Part shown: piece after piece, positions 14,970 through 33,897 of the stretch | Position numbering within the stretch: position 1 is the stretch's first letter | How the letters are laid out: each line of letters begins with the position of its first letter | Origin: Hygrocybe punicea | Lineage: Eukaryota > Basidiomycota > Agaricomycetes > Agaricales > Hygrophoraceae | Assembly (NCBI GenBank): GCA_963556145.1 | Contig: OY744468.1 | Span: 3,038,001-3,102,000 of the forward strand | Length of the DNA stretch: 64,000 nt | Direction of reading: 5' to 3' | Program-made: the position numbers and the translations under genes | Notes under the pieces: model-generated | Database searches by the model: none | Seen by the model: the letters and a program-made list of their open reading frames with translations, nothing else | What the model was told of the DNA's origin: nothing

Positions 14970-15429
14970 TTCATGTTCAGCATGAGGCTTATGGTCTGCG
15001 GATGACAACCTTGTACTCTATGCCATAGCGATGCAAAAAATCTAGTGTGGTTTCGGAGTTTAAAAGTGAACCAACCCCTGTCTCCAACGCTGGCTGCCTA
15101 AACTGGACCCGTTGCGTGCCAGCCAAGCCATATATCCTCGTATGATGATCCTTTCTCGTCCACGTGTAAGCGAAGGGAACTGCAAAGAACCCTGGGAAGA
15201 TGTTCTGATGTATACCAATGTGCCTGTCGCCACCGAGCCACAAGATTTGTACAGATCCACACAGCAACAGCATCGCTATCGATCGAAAAAAAAAACCGTT
15301 GGGTTATGGTATTATGCATATGCAGATATTATTAGCGACAAGGAACTCTGTTTCATTTAAATAAACCACTCCTAAGCTGTAGTCAACTCGGATCCGTGAT
15401 GCTAGTCCAAAATGCAGTGTCGCGGAATC
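14970..15429. other. Convergent intergenic region, UNG / bZIP
   Basis: About 460 bp between convergent genes. A minus-strand open stretch (15273-14989, about 94 codons) has no family motif that I recognise and may be chance. An A9 run lies at about 15287. Confidence 0.35.
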
Positions 15430-16526
15430 TCAAGACATCAAATTCACGCGCCCATCATTGCCATAAAGAGTACGGGATGAGGCGTTGCCACTCTCCTGCA
15501 ATCGAGGAGGAGAGGGGAGCCGTATCGTGTGCGTCATCCCATGCACGGGATTGGGTAGATGTGGGAATTGATTGACGATAGTGCGATACCCTTGGGGCTC
15601 AGTTAACGACCGCCGATGGGGAAACGGTAACGGTGTGTCGCGTTGAGGGTTCTGCGACTGAGATGAAAGAGGGGTTGGCGAATGTGACTGAGTGTGCAGA
15701 TTGGCAGGGTCGTGGGCAGCTAGAAAGGGTGGTTGGGTGTAGGAATATTGTTGTTGTTGCTGCTGCTGCTGCTGCTGATGCTGATGCTGTGACGGTGGTT
15801 GGGGCTCGTTTCGTCCGTCATTACGCATGCCGAACCCCGGCGAGTACGTGCTCTCCATGGAGGGCCTGTCAGTAGAATGCGAGTGGCTTGGCAAGAACAT
15901 AACATTTGAGACCGAATTTCGGTTCGAAGAAGGCACTGAATTGGAATAAGGTGGATAATGGAGCGCTTTTGACGGCGCCGAGGTAGCTGGAAGTTGGTAA
16001 GAAGGGACCGATGACGAGGAGAGCTGCGTGTCGAATTGCTGGTCGTGCATGAGAAGGGACTGCTCCCAGTTGCCACCTTCGATGGCCTGTATGGTACGAG
16101 GCGCACTTCGCATGGACGTGGCCATGTCTGACGGTGATAGAGAATTCGCTCGCGTTGAGGCTGGGGAATCGACGGAAGACGAGTCACGACTGCATTGGTG
16201 TTGGGATCGCAAGCTTCCGTCGAAATTCTTCGGCTTGTCTTTTCCTGTGGGACCCTTCCCAAGAGGAGGACGGTTTGCCGGGGGCAGGTTGAGTTCTTGT
16301 CGCAAACAAGCATTCTCCTCCTCGAGCTCGGAGACTCTTTGCTCTAAAGCCTAATTGCAAAAGGCAATGGGTAACGTTAGCATGAAATATAAATTGGAAC
16401 GAATTTCGAATAGTGGAAATTCACCTGGAGATGAGCAGCGCGTCGAGCACGGAAAGCTCGTTGCACGTCTCGAGCACGGTTGGGGGGGAGATTGTCGTTT
16501 CTCTTGCGACCTCGTTTGGAGGACAT
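15430..16526 (-). CDS. bZIP transcription factor
   Basis: Nuclear DNA-binding regulator. Exon 1 (16526 down to about 16425) encodes MSSKRGRKRNDNLPPNRARD and then QRAFRARRAAHLQ, the basic region. A GT-AG intron splices to ALEQRVSELEEENACLRQEL, the leucine zipper. The remaining roughly 280 residues are a low-complexity Ser/Pro/Gln tail with a His-Gln then polyglutamine tract near 15740-15790. The basic region N-x7-R pattern (NRARDVQRAFR) places it in the Pap1/Yap-like fungal bZIP group by resemblance, but the target genes cannot be inferred. It ends RVNLMS. About 325 residues in total. Confidence 0.85.
15745..15790 (-). repeat. CAG/CAA repeat encoding polyglutamine in bZIP gene
   Basis: An in-frame run of CAG/CAA codons (read on the minus strand) after alternating CAT/CAG codons gives about 11 consecutive Gln. 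This is a likely length-variable site between strains. Confidence 0.75.
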
Positions 16527-17050
16527 GAGGAGACGTAGGGATCCGGGTGAAGTGAGAGGAGAATTCGGGCGAGGACACGGGAAAAGTTGTTCGAGGATAT
16601 AAGGGACAGTCAGGAGATGAATCGGGGCTCATCGAAATCTAGGTTCAGGTGTGTCACATCCTCCTTTGGATATCAGATCTGGTCTGGACAAGAAGCCCTT
16701 TGGGGACCCTGGTCTATCCTGGCTCAGCTCCGACGAGCGTTCATCACGACACCGCAGCCAGCAGACGGTCAATCAGCAATACTCTATCACTCGATCAAAC
16801 ATAGCCACAAACCCTTGTGCACCAGGAGTCGAAGAGAAATCCGGTCAACGGACAGCCAACAGCGTCGACGTCGGCCTTTCCTTGACTACAGCCGCGAACC
16901 AGGTTGGGTCGGCCTCGTCAGAATATTGCCGTTATCGCCTTCAAGGACGGACGTGATTTCGGGTCAAATAATAATCACATTAGATTTTATCCCTACAATT
17001 ACATCACACGGATTTTATTCCAACGGCACTCCGCCAATCCTTTCTTGCCA
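16527..17050. other. Spacer between bZIP promoter and XPB 3' end
   Basis: About 520 bp: the bZIP gene starts at 16526 reading left and XPB ends at 17051 reading left. A plus-strand open frame runs through here into XPB antisense, but it shows no domain and overlaps conserved XPB coding, so I treat it as chance. This is probably the bZIP promoter and 5' UTR. Confidence 0.4.
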
Positions 17051-20412
<3,362 letters not shown>

Positions 20413-20612
20413 CCCCACTCTCTATGGAGACGTCAAAGAAGGGCGCAGGATCATGGGTTGTAGGCTATGAAGCCAAGCTTGGTCGTGACTTGTAAATCCA
20501 AGTGACTCGGTCATTGAGGTGCATTTCAAGCGGAGAATGAACATCTCAAGACCGATTGACGTGGACTCTGCAAAACGACCACCACCTTTTTTCTTGTTTA
20601 AAATCTTTATAT
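20413..20612. promoter_or_regulatory. Bidirectional promoter, SSL2 / SF1-BBP
   Basis: A 200 bp gap separates the start codons of two general mRNA-machinery genes, a transcription-initiation helicase and a branchpoint-binding splicing factor. TTTATATATG directly precedes the SF1 start and is too close to act as its TATA box. Confidence 0.5.
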
Positions 20613-22492
20613 ATGTGGAGGCCAGCTACTCGTCAGATTACTGGTACAAACGATGGTGAGTTTGATGTCTATAAAGCGTCTTTTACTTATTCAAGGTCTT
20701 GACTAGTTCCACTAGGGACCCGTCGTCGTTTCGGACCCGCCCCAGCAGAGGAAACAGCACCCCCCCAACTTGCGCAGCCATCTCCATCCGCTTACCCTCG
20801 GCCCCCTCAGAATGATCACGAAAGTCCCTCTAAGAGAGGCAGAGAAGAATCACCGGGATCTGGCGATCCCAAAGGTAAGCCCGTCCCCGACAAATTGAAC
20901 TCACATTTCGTTTCGCTGCCCTTTGCGGCAGAATTTACAGCAGCTTTGCGAGACTGATCACAGCTCTCATATGCATCGGCATGCGTGGACTTCTGAGTTA
21001 TTACCACTCAGCTAAATACTGACCACCATACTAACCCTGACCTATTGTTGCTTTATCACTTATCTTCAGTTGACCCCAATGCTCCCCGTAAACGGCGCAG
21101 CCGTTGGGGTGAAGCTAAAGCCGAAATACCAGGTTTACCGACCGCCATTTCCGCTGCTGGTGTCTCTCAAGCACAACTCGATAATTATGCTATTCATCTC
21201 AGGCTGGAAGAAATCAACCGTAAATTGCGATTGAACGATTTTGTTCCCCCCGAACGCGAGCGGTACGTATCATGTCGAATATGATCATCTATCGTGAATG
21301 CTAATCAAGGCTCCAGATCGCCTTCGCCCCCTCCTACATACGATGCCCACGGTCGTAGGACTAACACTCGTGAAGTTCGCTACCGCAAAAAGCTTGAAGA
21401 TGAACGTATCAGGCTCGTTGATCGGGCCATGAAAAATGACCCCAACTTCCGTCCTCCTGTTGAATACCATCAACAAAAGCGCTCCCAACGTCCTTCTGAA
21501 AAAGTCTATATTCCTGTTAAAGAATTTCCCGAAATCAACTTCTTTGGTTTGCTTGTTGGCCCTCGCGGGAATAGTTTGAAGAAAATGGAGAGAGAGAGCG
21601 GTGCTAAAATTAGTATCCGAGGAAAGGGCAGCGTGAAGGAAGGAAAAGCCAGACCTGATCAGTATGCGGACGATGCCGAAGAAGACCTTCATTGTCTCGT
21701 CCTCGGTGAATCAGAAGAGAAAGTTGCAGCTTGCGTGAAAATGATTAATAGGGTTATCGAGACGGTAAGCATCATTCACTCTGGCGCAAAGTTTAACCAA
21801 CGTTGTGCCCTTTTCAGGCTGCCTCCACTCCTGAAGGTCAAAACGACCACAAACGAAATCAGCTTCGCGAACTTGCCGCGCTCAACGGTACTTTGCGTGA
21901 CGATGAAAATCAAATTTGTCAGAATTGTGGCGGTGTCGGTCACCGCAAATACGATTGCCCGGAACAGAAAAACTTTACTGCTAACATCATCTGTCGTGTT
22001 TGTGGTAGCGCTGGACACATGGCCCGTGACTGTACTGTTAACAAAGATCCGAACGCCCCACCTCTTGGTGGACCTTCACCGCCGACGCACAAAAGTGGCT
22101 TCGATTCGGAATATGCTAGCCTTATGGCGGAGCTCGGAGAAGGCAGTAGGGGGCCGGCTGGGGACGGAGGGAAGCCCTCATGGACCGGCCCTATTGGTGG
22201 ACATGATATCACGGGAGGCGGTTCCAATATACCTCCCTGGCGTCGACCAGAAGTTTGGCAAACGCCCACGAACAACCAACCGCAGCAACAAGCTGGCGGA
22301 TATCGTCCCCCCCAGGCTTACGGCGGTGGATATGGAGGCGCACCTGCAGCATATGGTGCAGGCGCTCAGTGGGGAATGGCCGCAGGTTATCCGCAGGCTT
22401 CCGGCTATCCCCAACAACCTCAACAAGATTACTCTGCCAGCTACGCTCAATACTATCAGAATCAATATGCTCAACAGCAGATCAGCAACTAA
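20613..22492 (+). CDS. MSL5: Branchpoint-binding protein SF1/BBP (Msl5)
   Basis: Recognises the intron branchpoint during early spliceosome assembly. Domains in order: an N-terminal U2AF-contact helix with KRRSRWGE; a helix-hairpin segment ([20 protein letters not shown]); a KH-QUA2 domain ([45 protein letters not shown]); and two CCHC zinc knuckles ([14 protein letters not shown] and [14 protein letters not shown]). The C terminus of about 180 residues is Gly/Pro/Gln/Tyr-rich (repeats like [18 protein letters not shown]) and ends ISN. Introns: after [14 protein letters not shown], after GSGDPK, after PPERER and after RVIET. About 530 residues. The RWGE phosphorylation/U2AF ligand motif and both knuckles are complete. 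Confidence 0.93.
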
Positions 22493-22744
22493 ATACCGCC
22501 ACCGTGGTAAACTAAACACCCATGCAATTCTCTTTTCCTCAGATCTTGAACCGGTGAACATTGATTTCTTTCGGCCCTCTCAGCGACTATCGATTGACGG
22601 AGCTACTCCACTCACTTTTGAATCACGAAAGACGTACGAAGGAATGTAGGCAATACTCACTAGCCGGCTGACCTTTAGTGTGTATCCCTCGTCCGAGAAC
22701 CATAACTGTTTTGTAACTCTTCGAACTGTGTTCTATTTTAATGA
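22493..22744. other. Convergent intergenic region
   Basis: About 250 bp between convergent ends of SF1/BBP and the NSUN5-like gene. Nothing coding was seen beyond chance frames. Confidence 0.4.
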
Positions 22745-24751
22745 CTAAAGTTGTTCCGCATCCGCATCCACATCCGTCATCCTCCTTTGTAAGGTTAAAG
22801 ATTGTGCATCGATTATGTCCGGATCTCTGCAAGAAGTGTTTTTTTTTCTCTTCTTCCTTCTTGATGCAGGGTCAACTCTGATTCCTATCTCCTCCGTCTC
22901 CACCTTCCTTTTAGGTGCATTTTCCGTTGTTACTTCGTGATTCATACTTCCTTCTTCATGCTTCACGAAACATGAGACGAAAAACCCATTCGTAGCATCG
23001 TCACCAGGCAAACAACGCACTAACGACGAAGCATCACCTTTTATTTTCAGGGTAAGGGAACAGCACCTGCTGGGAGTATTACAGGAGGCGCACCAGCATC
23101 ACCTATCTCGTCCGGTAACCCTCGTCGGTGCCACGTTGGTAAAACTTCTTCTGGCGGCGCAAGTACAAAGGAGGCAATCTGTGCTTCTTCTGACACGAGT
23201 GCATCACGAACAACACGCTCATTTTCCGCTGCGTAAATGCTGCATGTCGAGTATACAACTCTCCTGACAGTTGGAACTCAAAAGGGATCGATCATTTCTA
23301 TTTCAATCGAAAAATGTAATGGGATCTCGTACATTTCATCGCATGTTTGATCATCTTGAGTTGGAAACCAGCCAACTTGTTGAGGCGTTGTTGGCCAACC
23401 TCGTCCTCTGTGGGCGTGGTTAATTTATGAGCAAAAAAAGGGTGGCAGGACGTAAGACCTACCTGTCTCGAGGAGATGATCCAGTCGATTGACTATCCCA
23501 GAACCGCTGCATGAAGGGTCCAATAGGCTGCGACCGGGGGTAAGAGGCGACCGAGAAAAAATGTGTTGAAGTTGCAACGCTCACATGTGGGTGACCGTAG
23601 CATACTTTGGGTCCGTAGGTGCTACAGAAAGAAAATCAAGGTTCATTGCCAGAACATTTTTGCATCCAGCTTTTGATAACATCGTTTGCAGCGTAGAAAA
23701 CCTCTTCGTGTCCCGCTCAAACGCATAAATCTGACGGAGAAAAAAATCTCAGTGACTCCCAAGATATGAAACACGAGCACATGCCACTGACAGTCCCCTT
23801 GTTGTGCATGAGTGCACTCAAATGAGAAGTCTTGTTACCGGGAGCGGCGGTAGCATCTTTGTTCCGCACTCGATTGAATGGCCACGACAAGTAGGCGAGG
23901 AGAGCTCACCGATAACCACACACTCATCTGTAGCAGGAGGAGCCAGAATAATGGCAGGAAAACATGAGGCCTTGTCTTGCAGGATGATCTTACCCAACTT
24001 ATACAAGTGGTCGTCGTGAAATTGCATTGACGGCGAGAACACAAGTAGATCGGGAATGTGATCATCCAGTGCGAAGCCCACGCTGAATATATGTAATTAG
24101 GGAAATCAATACCGGCGAGAAGTTGGGCATTTGTATTCACCTGGATTGAAAGGGTCCTGATAAATGAAACCCCTGTGAGACGAATGTTTGGATGGCCTCG
24201 TCGGTGGTCCATTTCGCCGTATTGACACGCACGTAACGAGGTATCTGGGCTGCAACGGACGTGAATCTCACGAGAAAATCTTCAAATACACACGATACAG
24301 ACCTGCTCGATGATCCTCTGCTTGTGCCAATTCGACAACCGACCTGGCCCCGCGTTTAATCTTGATCCTTTGAAATTCACTGTTCAAGCGTGTCTTATGT
24401 CGTAGAACCGCCTGTTTTATGGGACCATCTCCGGCTTGAATACCGTTACATAGGAGAAGATCGTGAACCAGCACTAGCGCCAAGTTTGCAGAAGACAACT
24501 TGCGCTCTTCACGTAATATCGTCGATGCATTGATGACATCCATCAAGACGGACTTGTCTGGAAGGCACAGAGTCACCAAATCAACGGAGGAGTCACCTTG
24601 CAACCAAAAGCTCACATTTCAGCGTTTCAATCACCAGAGCAGCTGTTCTCTTCCTGTCCTTCTCGGGAAGAGAATTTACAATGCCTTTAATCGAACCTTT
24701 CTTCGCATCCAAACGTTGGAGCACCTCAGCGGCCTGGAAGTAAAAGTTCAT
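22745..24751 (-). CDS. RCM1: rRNA cytosine-C5 methyltransferase, NSUN5/Rcm1 type
   Basis: SAM-dependent NOL1/NOP2/Sun-family enzyme expected to methylate a cytosine of large-subunit rRNA in the nucleolus. The start at 24751 gives MNFYFQAAEVLQRLDAKKGS and then NSLPEKDRKRTAALVIETLKY, the family start. It continues with HDLLLCNGIQAGDGPIKQAVLRHKTRL, PRYVRVNT, QDKASCFPAIILAPP and an AAPGNKT-type SAM loop (near 23830-23800). Further motifs are an LLDPSCSGSGIV motif (catalytic Pro-Cys, near 23520) and a second Cys motif VYSTCSIY (near 23250). The C terminus (23020-22745) begins NGFFVSCFVKHE and ends in a lysine-rich tail (RRKKRKKN) typical of nucleolar proteins. Several short introns. It is divergent from the DnaJ gene. 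Confidence 0.85.
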
Positions 24752-25199
24752 CGTGTTGTAACTAATACAGTATAGATCACATCAGAATCTGAGGTAGGGG
24801 GCAGTAGAACGAAGGATGTACGATAAAGAACTAAAGGGTCGCCGCTAAAGATCTTCCAACGATGGGCAATTCAGAATTATACCTGGATGAAATAATCGCA
24901 ATGAGCTTCGGCTTCAATGAATAAAAGCAAAAGAAATTTCAGAGGAGTATAAACATCACATCTGGCTCCTTGGGATACCAGTCAGATAATGTAGATAAGA
25001 TTCAGTCCATCATAAAGGCAATACGATATCGTAGAGGCGAAAAACTTTGACGTGGAAAGTGGACGTACTAGTGTTTGTTCTGACAGAATTTGAATTTGTC
25101 CTTATTTTGGTCAACTACTGGGCGCCAAATCGCGTCTCGACCTTCGTTTCACCATTCACCAGTGCCAGTTCGCAAGTGAGGATCCATTCTAACTTTGTG
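24752..25199. promoter_or_regulatory. Divergent region, NSUN5-like / DnaJ
   Basis: Holds both promoters. A plus-strand frame is open from 25047 into the J domain but contains no ATG. Upstream ATGs at about 24811 and 24901 run quickly into stops. See the DnaJ entry for the start problem. Confidence 0.4.
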
Positions 25200-27050
25200 A
25201 CAGATTCTGACCCCTTGTTCGTCAAAGTGCCCGTTGAAACGGCGTTATACGACCTTCTCGGAGTGCCACCAAACGCCACTGAAGGTGCTGGGCACCTTGA
25301 CTAGGACGGACAGACACTGACGCGTACGATGAGCAGCTGATATAAAAAAAGCGTATCGTAAAAAGGTGCGCTGTTTTCACTGCAGCGTATTTACGTAAAT
25401 GACGTCCTTACGTCCTCAACAGGCGAAGGAGCATCACCCGGTATGTCTTTTCGCATCCCAATCTCATTCCATCAGTGACTCAGCGCTCGCGCAATAGGAC
25501 AAAGTTTGCCAATGCTGTATAATTCAATTTTTTTTCCAAACTTTCATTGGCATACATAGAATCCCAATGATCCTGAAGCTGGTCAAAAATTCCAAGAGAT
25601 AGCCGCTGCGTTCGTACAAAATATATGCGATCCTCTCATCTGACATGCTTATTGTCCAACCAGATATGAGATACTCAGCGAAACACACTCACGTGCAGTA
25701 TATGATGATCAGGGTGTGGCTGGCTTAGGCGGTTCCAGAGCAAATCCTGCGGACATTTTTGCTGAGTTCTTTGGGGGTGCCGCCAGGTTTGGATTTGAAT
25801 TCGGGCCTGGTTCAGGTGGAACAAATCGGCGGAGGAAGGGACAGGACTCGGTAATACCGTACGAGGTCACCCTGGAAGACCTTTACAACGGGAAAACTGT
25901 AAAGATGAACATGGAAAAAGAGGCGCTGTGTGGTGCGTGTAAAGGGTAAGTGAGGGTGCTTTTATTGTAGCCTCAGTCTGAAAACCTTGAGATAGATCTG
26001 GTGCACGTGGTCACGCGAAGCCTAAACCGTGCGCAAAGTGCGAGGGCAAGGGTTGGGCATTTATTCAAACTCAGGTTTGTTCCTGTATCTTCGACACCAG
26101 GCAGATGACGAGCTCTCCAGATAGATCGCACCTTCGCAGCTTAGTTCGTCAAGGGTCCAGTGCTCCGATTGCAACGGGAGTGGAGAAAAGCTGAGGGAAA
26201 AAGACAGGTATCAATGGTACATTTGACATTAATATGGGATATTGAAATTTTTCGCAGATGTAAGAAATGTAAGGGAGAGAAGACTGTCAAAGAGAAGACT
26301 CGCCAGGAAATATTTGTCGAGAAGGGCATGTCGGATCGACAAAGGATTATCCTAGCAGGTCAGGGCGATCAAGAGGTGAACATCGGATACCTCAAATTCC
26401 TTCTTCTCCCGGCTCTTACGATTCTCCTAGCCCGGCATTCCTGCTGGGGATGTTATTTTCGTCCTCAAAGCCATCCGGCACCACTCTTTTGAACGCTCTG
26501 GAAATGACCTCTTGACAACTGTCAAGATCACCCTTTCGGAGGCGCTTCTCGGGTTTTCGCGGATACTACTCACACACCTCGATGGTAGGGGCGTGCGGGT
26601 GTCCACACCACCGGGCAAAATCATGAAAACTGGACGCTCCATTGTCGTGCGACGTGAAGGCATGCCAGTATATAAGCATCCAGATCAGAAAGGCAACCTG
26701 TACATAATTTTTGAAGTCGAGATGCCTGATGAACAATGGTTGGAACGTATTGATTACAAGGTAACTCAATGCACAACCCCTGTCACCGATTGTTAATCCA
26801 CCAAACGTAGACTCTCGAATCTATGCTTCCTCCCAAAAAAGAGGACATGGAGCCTCGACCTGGAGTAGTGGACAATGTAGAATTTGAAGAAAGTGATATT
26901 GTGGAAGTGCGTGCGCGGTCTTTTCCGGCTGGCCCGGATTTCTTTGATCAAGGCATTCCTTCGCAGTTCGGCGAAGACGAAGAAGGCTGGGAAGATGACG
27001 ACGACGACGACGACGATGACGGGCCGGAACCAGAATGCAGACCACAGTGA
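25199..27050 (+). CDS. Type I DnaJ/Hsp40 co-chaperone (start not resolved)
   Basis: Hsp70 co-chaperone. The J domain is assembled from tiny exons: VKVPVETALYDLLGVPPNATE, then ADIKKAYRKK, AKEHHP (18 nt), DK (6 nt, 25498-25503) and NPNDPEAGQKFQEIAAA, then YEILSETHSRAVYDDQG. The HPD motif is complete. Then come a Gly/Phe-rich region (FFGGAARFGFEFGPG) and a cysteine-rich zinc domain (CGACKGSGARG, CAKCEGKGW, CSDCNGSGEKL, CKKCKGEKTV). The substrate-binding C domains follow (TVKITLSEALLGFSR, HLDGRGVRV, GMPVYKHPDQKGNLYIIFEVEMPDEQW), and an Asp-rich tail ends ECRPQ at 27050. It has no CaaX box, unlike Ydj1. The frame is intact, but no in-frame ATG exists where the family starts; TTC stands at the expected Met of MVKVPVET-like orthologues. 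The listed start is therefore approximate. Confidence 0.82.
25498..25503 (+). other. 6-nt micro-exon carrying Asp of the HPD motif
   Basis: GACAAA is flanked by AATAG on the left and GTTTGC on the right. Joining 25423-25440 (AKEHHP), this hexamer (DK) and the exon starting AATCCCAATGATCC restores AKEHHPDKNPNDPEAG, the canonical J-domain core. Without it the HPD motif is lost. Confidence 0.8.
27002..27021 (+). repeat. GAC repeat encoding acidic run
   Basis: An in-frame GAC/GAT repeat near the DnaJ C terminus encodes about nine Asp. It precedes the conserved GPEPECRPQ end. Confidence 0.7.
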
Positions 27051-27355
27051 GCTAAAACTCTAACGCGTCTTTCGCTTTCTGCCTCGGTGCTTCCTTTAAA
27101 TCATATTATTGTTATTACACGCATCGCCACTCACGTTTGTACCTTGGAAATATTCATACATCGGTCTTGCATGCACCAAATGCTGATAAGATTCAAGTTG
27201 TAAATCTCAGGTCCTGATAGAATCCTAACACTGCAGCTTCATGCATTCCAAGTGGTCTTCAATCGTATGGATTTATTAATATTAATAACAAATTTCGAGC
27301 CCCCCACCCGCAGATTTGCTAGAGAATTCGCGGATTGGGTGACCTGGTGCTGGTC
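27051..27355. other. Intergenic, DnaJ 3' / ThuA 5'
   Basis: About 300 bp, AT-rich in part (TTATTAATATTAATAAC near 27275). Nothing coding was recognised. It should contain the ThuA gene promoter. Confidence 0.4.
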
Positions 27356-28731
27356 ATGCTAGTCCAGCTTGAAGTTGGCCGGCGCTTGCTTGCTCTATTG
27401 CTCTTTATATCTCTCCGCTGTCTGGCACAGCACTCGCTGGTGCCAGCGCGTGTTCTCGTATACACCGCTACGCGCGGGTACAGGCATGACTCCATACCCA
27501 CCGCTGTTGCAGCTCTAATAGGTCAAGGTTCCTCCATCAATGTGCTATTCGACAACACCGAGGACCAGACGCAGTTCGGCGATTCTGTGCTGAGCGGGTA
27601 TGACGCATTATTGTTCCTGCACACTACTGGGGAAGGTGAGTAGGGTTTTGTGACTAAAAAATGTTATTAATAAATTCTGCCGTAATGGTACGTATATAGT
27701 GCTGGATGATTTGGGCAAGGGGGCATTCCAGCGGTATCTTGACTTGGGAGGCAATTTCATTGGCGTGCATTCCGCTTCTGATTGTCTGGTCAATACGACG
27801 TTCTATGGCGAAGTACTTGGTATGAGCTTGCCGATCTTCAAAGGGTCAAATTTGTGATGTTTTGCCTGCTCTAGGCGCTTACTTTGATTATCATCCTGTT
27901 CTCCAAAGTGCGGTGTGTATTGCCCTGCAGTCTACTTTAGCTGACACTGAGTCGTGTGGTTATAGATAGTCGATGTAATTGGGCCTTCTCACCCAAGTAC
28001 CTCCATGCTACCCCCGCAGTGGCATGTCCAAGACGAAATGTGAGGATCTTTCTGAAAATTTGTCCGAACTTCACGCCAATGGCAGTGAATTCAATTTGTT
28101 CAAAGGTACAACTTTAAATCGGATCCGAGAGCTCTGGGAGCCGTTGTCGTTCTTTCGGCAGACGAATCGAGCTATAATGGTAATCGATCACGTCAACGAG
28201 CTTCAGAGAGATAGACCTCTGATTGTAGCTCAGATCCCGGTCCTCGGAATTATAACCAAGGGTCACCCCATCCAACTGGTAGAGAGACTTCAACCTCTCA
28301 ACGCAGATTTTCCTTTATTTTTGTTTTCCAGCGTGGTTCCAAGAACATGGGGCTGGGGTGGAGAGTGGTGGAATAATGGGACGCAGTTTTTACACAAGCC
28401 TTGGGCATTTGAACGAGTCATGGCAGGTCAGCTCCGTTTTTCGTGCCTTGTTGTTGATATTGTACGTGGTTGGATGTGTCAGAACGACCTCTTCGTTGCG
28501 CACGTCATCGGAGGGATTTCATGGGTTTTACAGGCGAACACGACGAGAGCGTTCAATGTCAGCGCGCAAGTTGGTAATTCAGGAGCATCTGCTTCCTCAA
28601 GCCCACCATCTGGCTCTTCACCAACATCGTTGTACGCTGCCACTCCTTTGCATGGACTCGGAATACTAAACCCCATGGCAGGTCATCAAGTGCAGCGATC
28701 CCCACAGTTTGCCTCACATGTCTTTTCATAA
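27356..28731 (+). CDS. Secreted ThuA-like domain protein
   Basis: Predicted secreted protein with a glutamine-amidotransferase-like ThuA fold, a family linked mainly in bacteria to sugar utilisation. The ATG at 27356 gives a basic start and a hydrophobic core (RRLLALLLFISLRCLAQ), a signal peptide. Then come RVLVYTATRGYRHDSIPTAV, YDALLFLHTTGE-VLDDLGKGAFQRYLDLGGNFIGVHSASD, AYFDYHPVLQ, GPSHPSTSMLPPQWHVQDE, the exon set DPGPRNYNQGSPHPT-AWFQEHGAGVESGGIMGRSFYTSLGH (conserved HPxxW and GRxxYTxLGH), and ISWVLQANTTRAFNV. The tail of about 50 residues is Ser/Pro-rich. About eight introns were inferred. It lacks the catalytic Cys of true amidotransferases as far as I can see, which is usual for ThuA. 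The substrate is unknown. Confidence 0.82.
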
Positions 28732-29532
28732 TTACCGGTCTTGGTTGTATCTTTACTACCTCATAACGGGATTGATACATAATAAACAATATTCATATTA
28801 GATTGTGATTAAATGTCGGATGAGCGTGGCTGCAAACTGGTTCGCAAACGACGAATAGCCATCTTGTACTTCGTAGTCTAACGACCGGGGACACTGGATC
28901 CGAGAACATAGGGGAACTTCAGGGCACAGGAACTTGAGGAAGCATCAGACGAGGATGCTTGTTAATTAAGCTTTTAAGCCGTACTCCTCACGCGTGCGCG
29001 TGGTGTATAATGGTGCCGATGCTTGATAGGAGACCGTCGGTGGTCGTTACCGTGCGGGGCTGTTGGCGAGTGATTCGGGACTAGTACTCGTTTGCCCAAG
29101 CGATTACTACGATTAATATTGTAAACACTTGGTGATTAGTGATTGGAAAGAACTTGACGGCACAACGTAAAAGGTCCTCGATCACCGGTTGACCTTCAAC
29201 TTACAAGCACTTCCTTGTTCAAGTGGGCGATGATGCCGGGAAGCCCGGTGGGACTGCCCTCGGTACTTAAGTTGGTGCATGCCACCAGCGCGAGTCGTTG
29301 TAAGGGCATTTAAGGGATCGATTGGGAACACTGTGGAGGGGGTTGGTCGGCCAGCGATGGCGATGGCGATGGCTGAAAGACTATGAGCCTGAACGTGAAG
29401 ATCGTTGCAGTGATTTCCAGGGCCAAACATTGACCAAACAAGGTCGGCCGCTGCAGCCCTCAACGACCGCTCTCGCTTCAAGTTTTCATCAACGATATTA
29501 ACACTGGCAGAGGCAATCAACACTCTTTAAAA
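28732..29532. other. 800 bp intergenic region upstream of MYST gene
   Basis: Nothing recognised. It contains a GATGGCGATGGCGATGG stretch near 29355, like one at about 811-836. A minus-strand frame of about 110 codons (29523-29182) shows no domain. Confidence 0.4.
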
Positions 29533-33592
<4,060 letters not shown>

Positions 33593-33897
33593 ATACTTTA
33601 CGGGTGCATATGTAGTTTGGATTATTCAACCGAGTGATATTTCATTTCTGGCTCAGTAATATTATTGGTACTTATTTGGCTACAGCTTGTGAACTAAATA
33701 GCACGTTCAAATCGAGCCACCACGAGCCACGTCACCTCCTCCAATACGGTCTGGTCTGGGTTCAGTTTCGGTTCATCCTGGTTCACAGATGGGTGGTCAA
33801 GGACCCAAGTAAGTTCTTCCGTAGAGGGGCAATATTATTCTCTTTACCTCATGATTGTTCGCTACGTCGCCCACAATGATGTCCCAGCGAAGCCACT
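33593..33897. other. Intergenic region before the Myb-like gene
   Basis: About 300 bp with one short chance frame. It should contain the promoter and 5' UTR of the next gene. Confidence 0.35.

Noticed and set aside
14989..15273. 94-codon minus-strand frame between UNG and bZIP
   Set aside because: No family resemblance and no convincing exon to attach it to; left as an unassigned gap.
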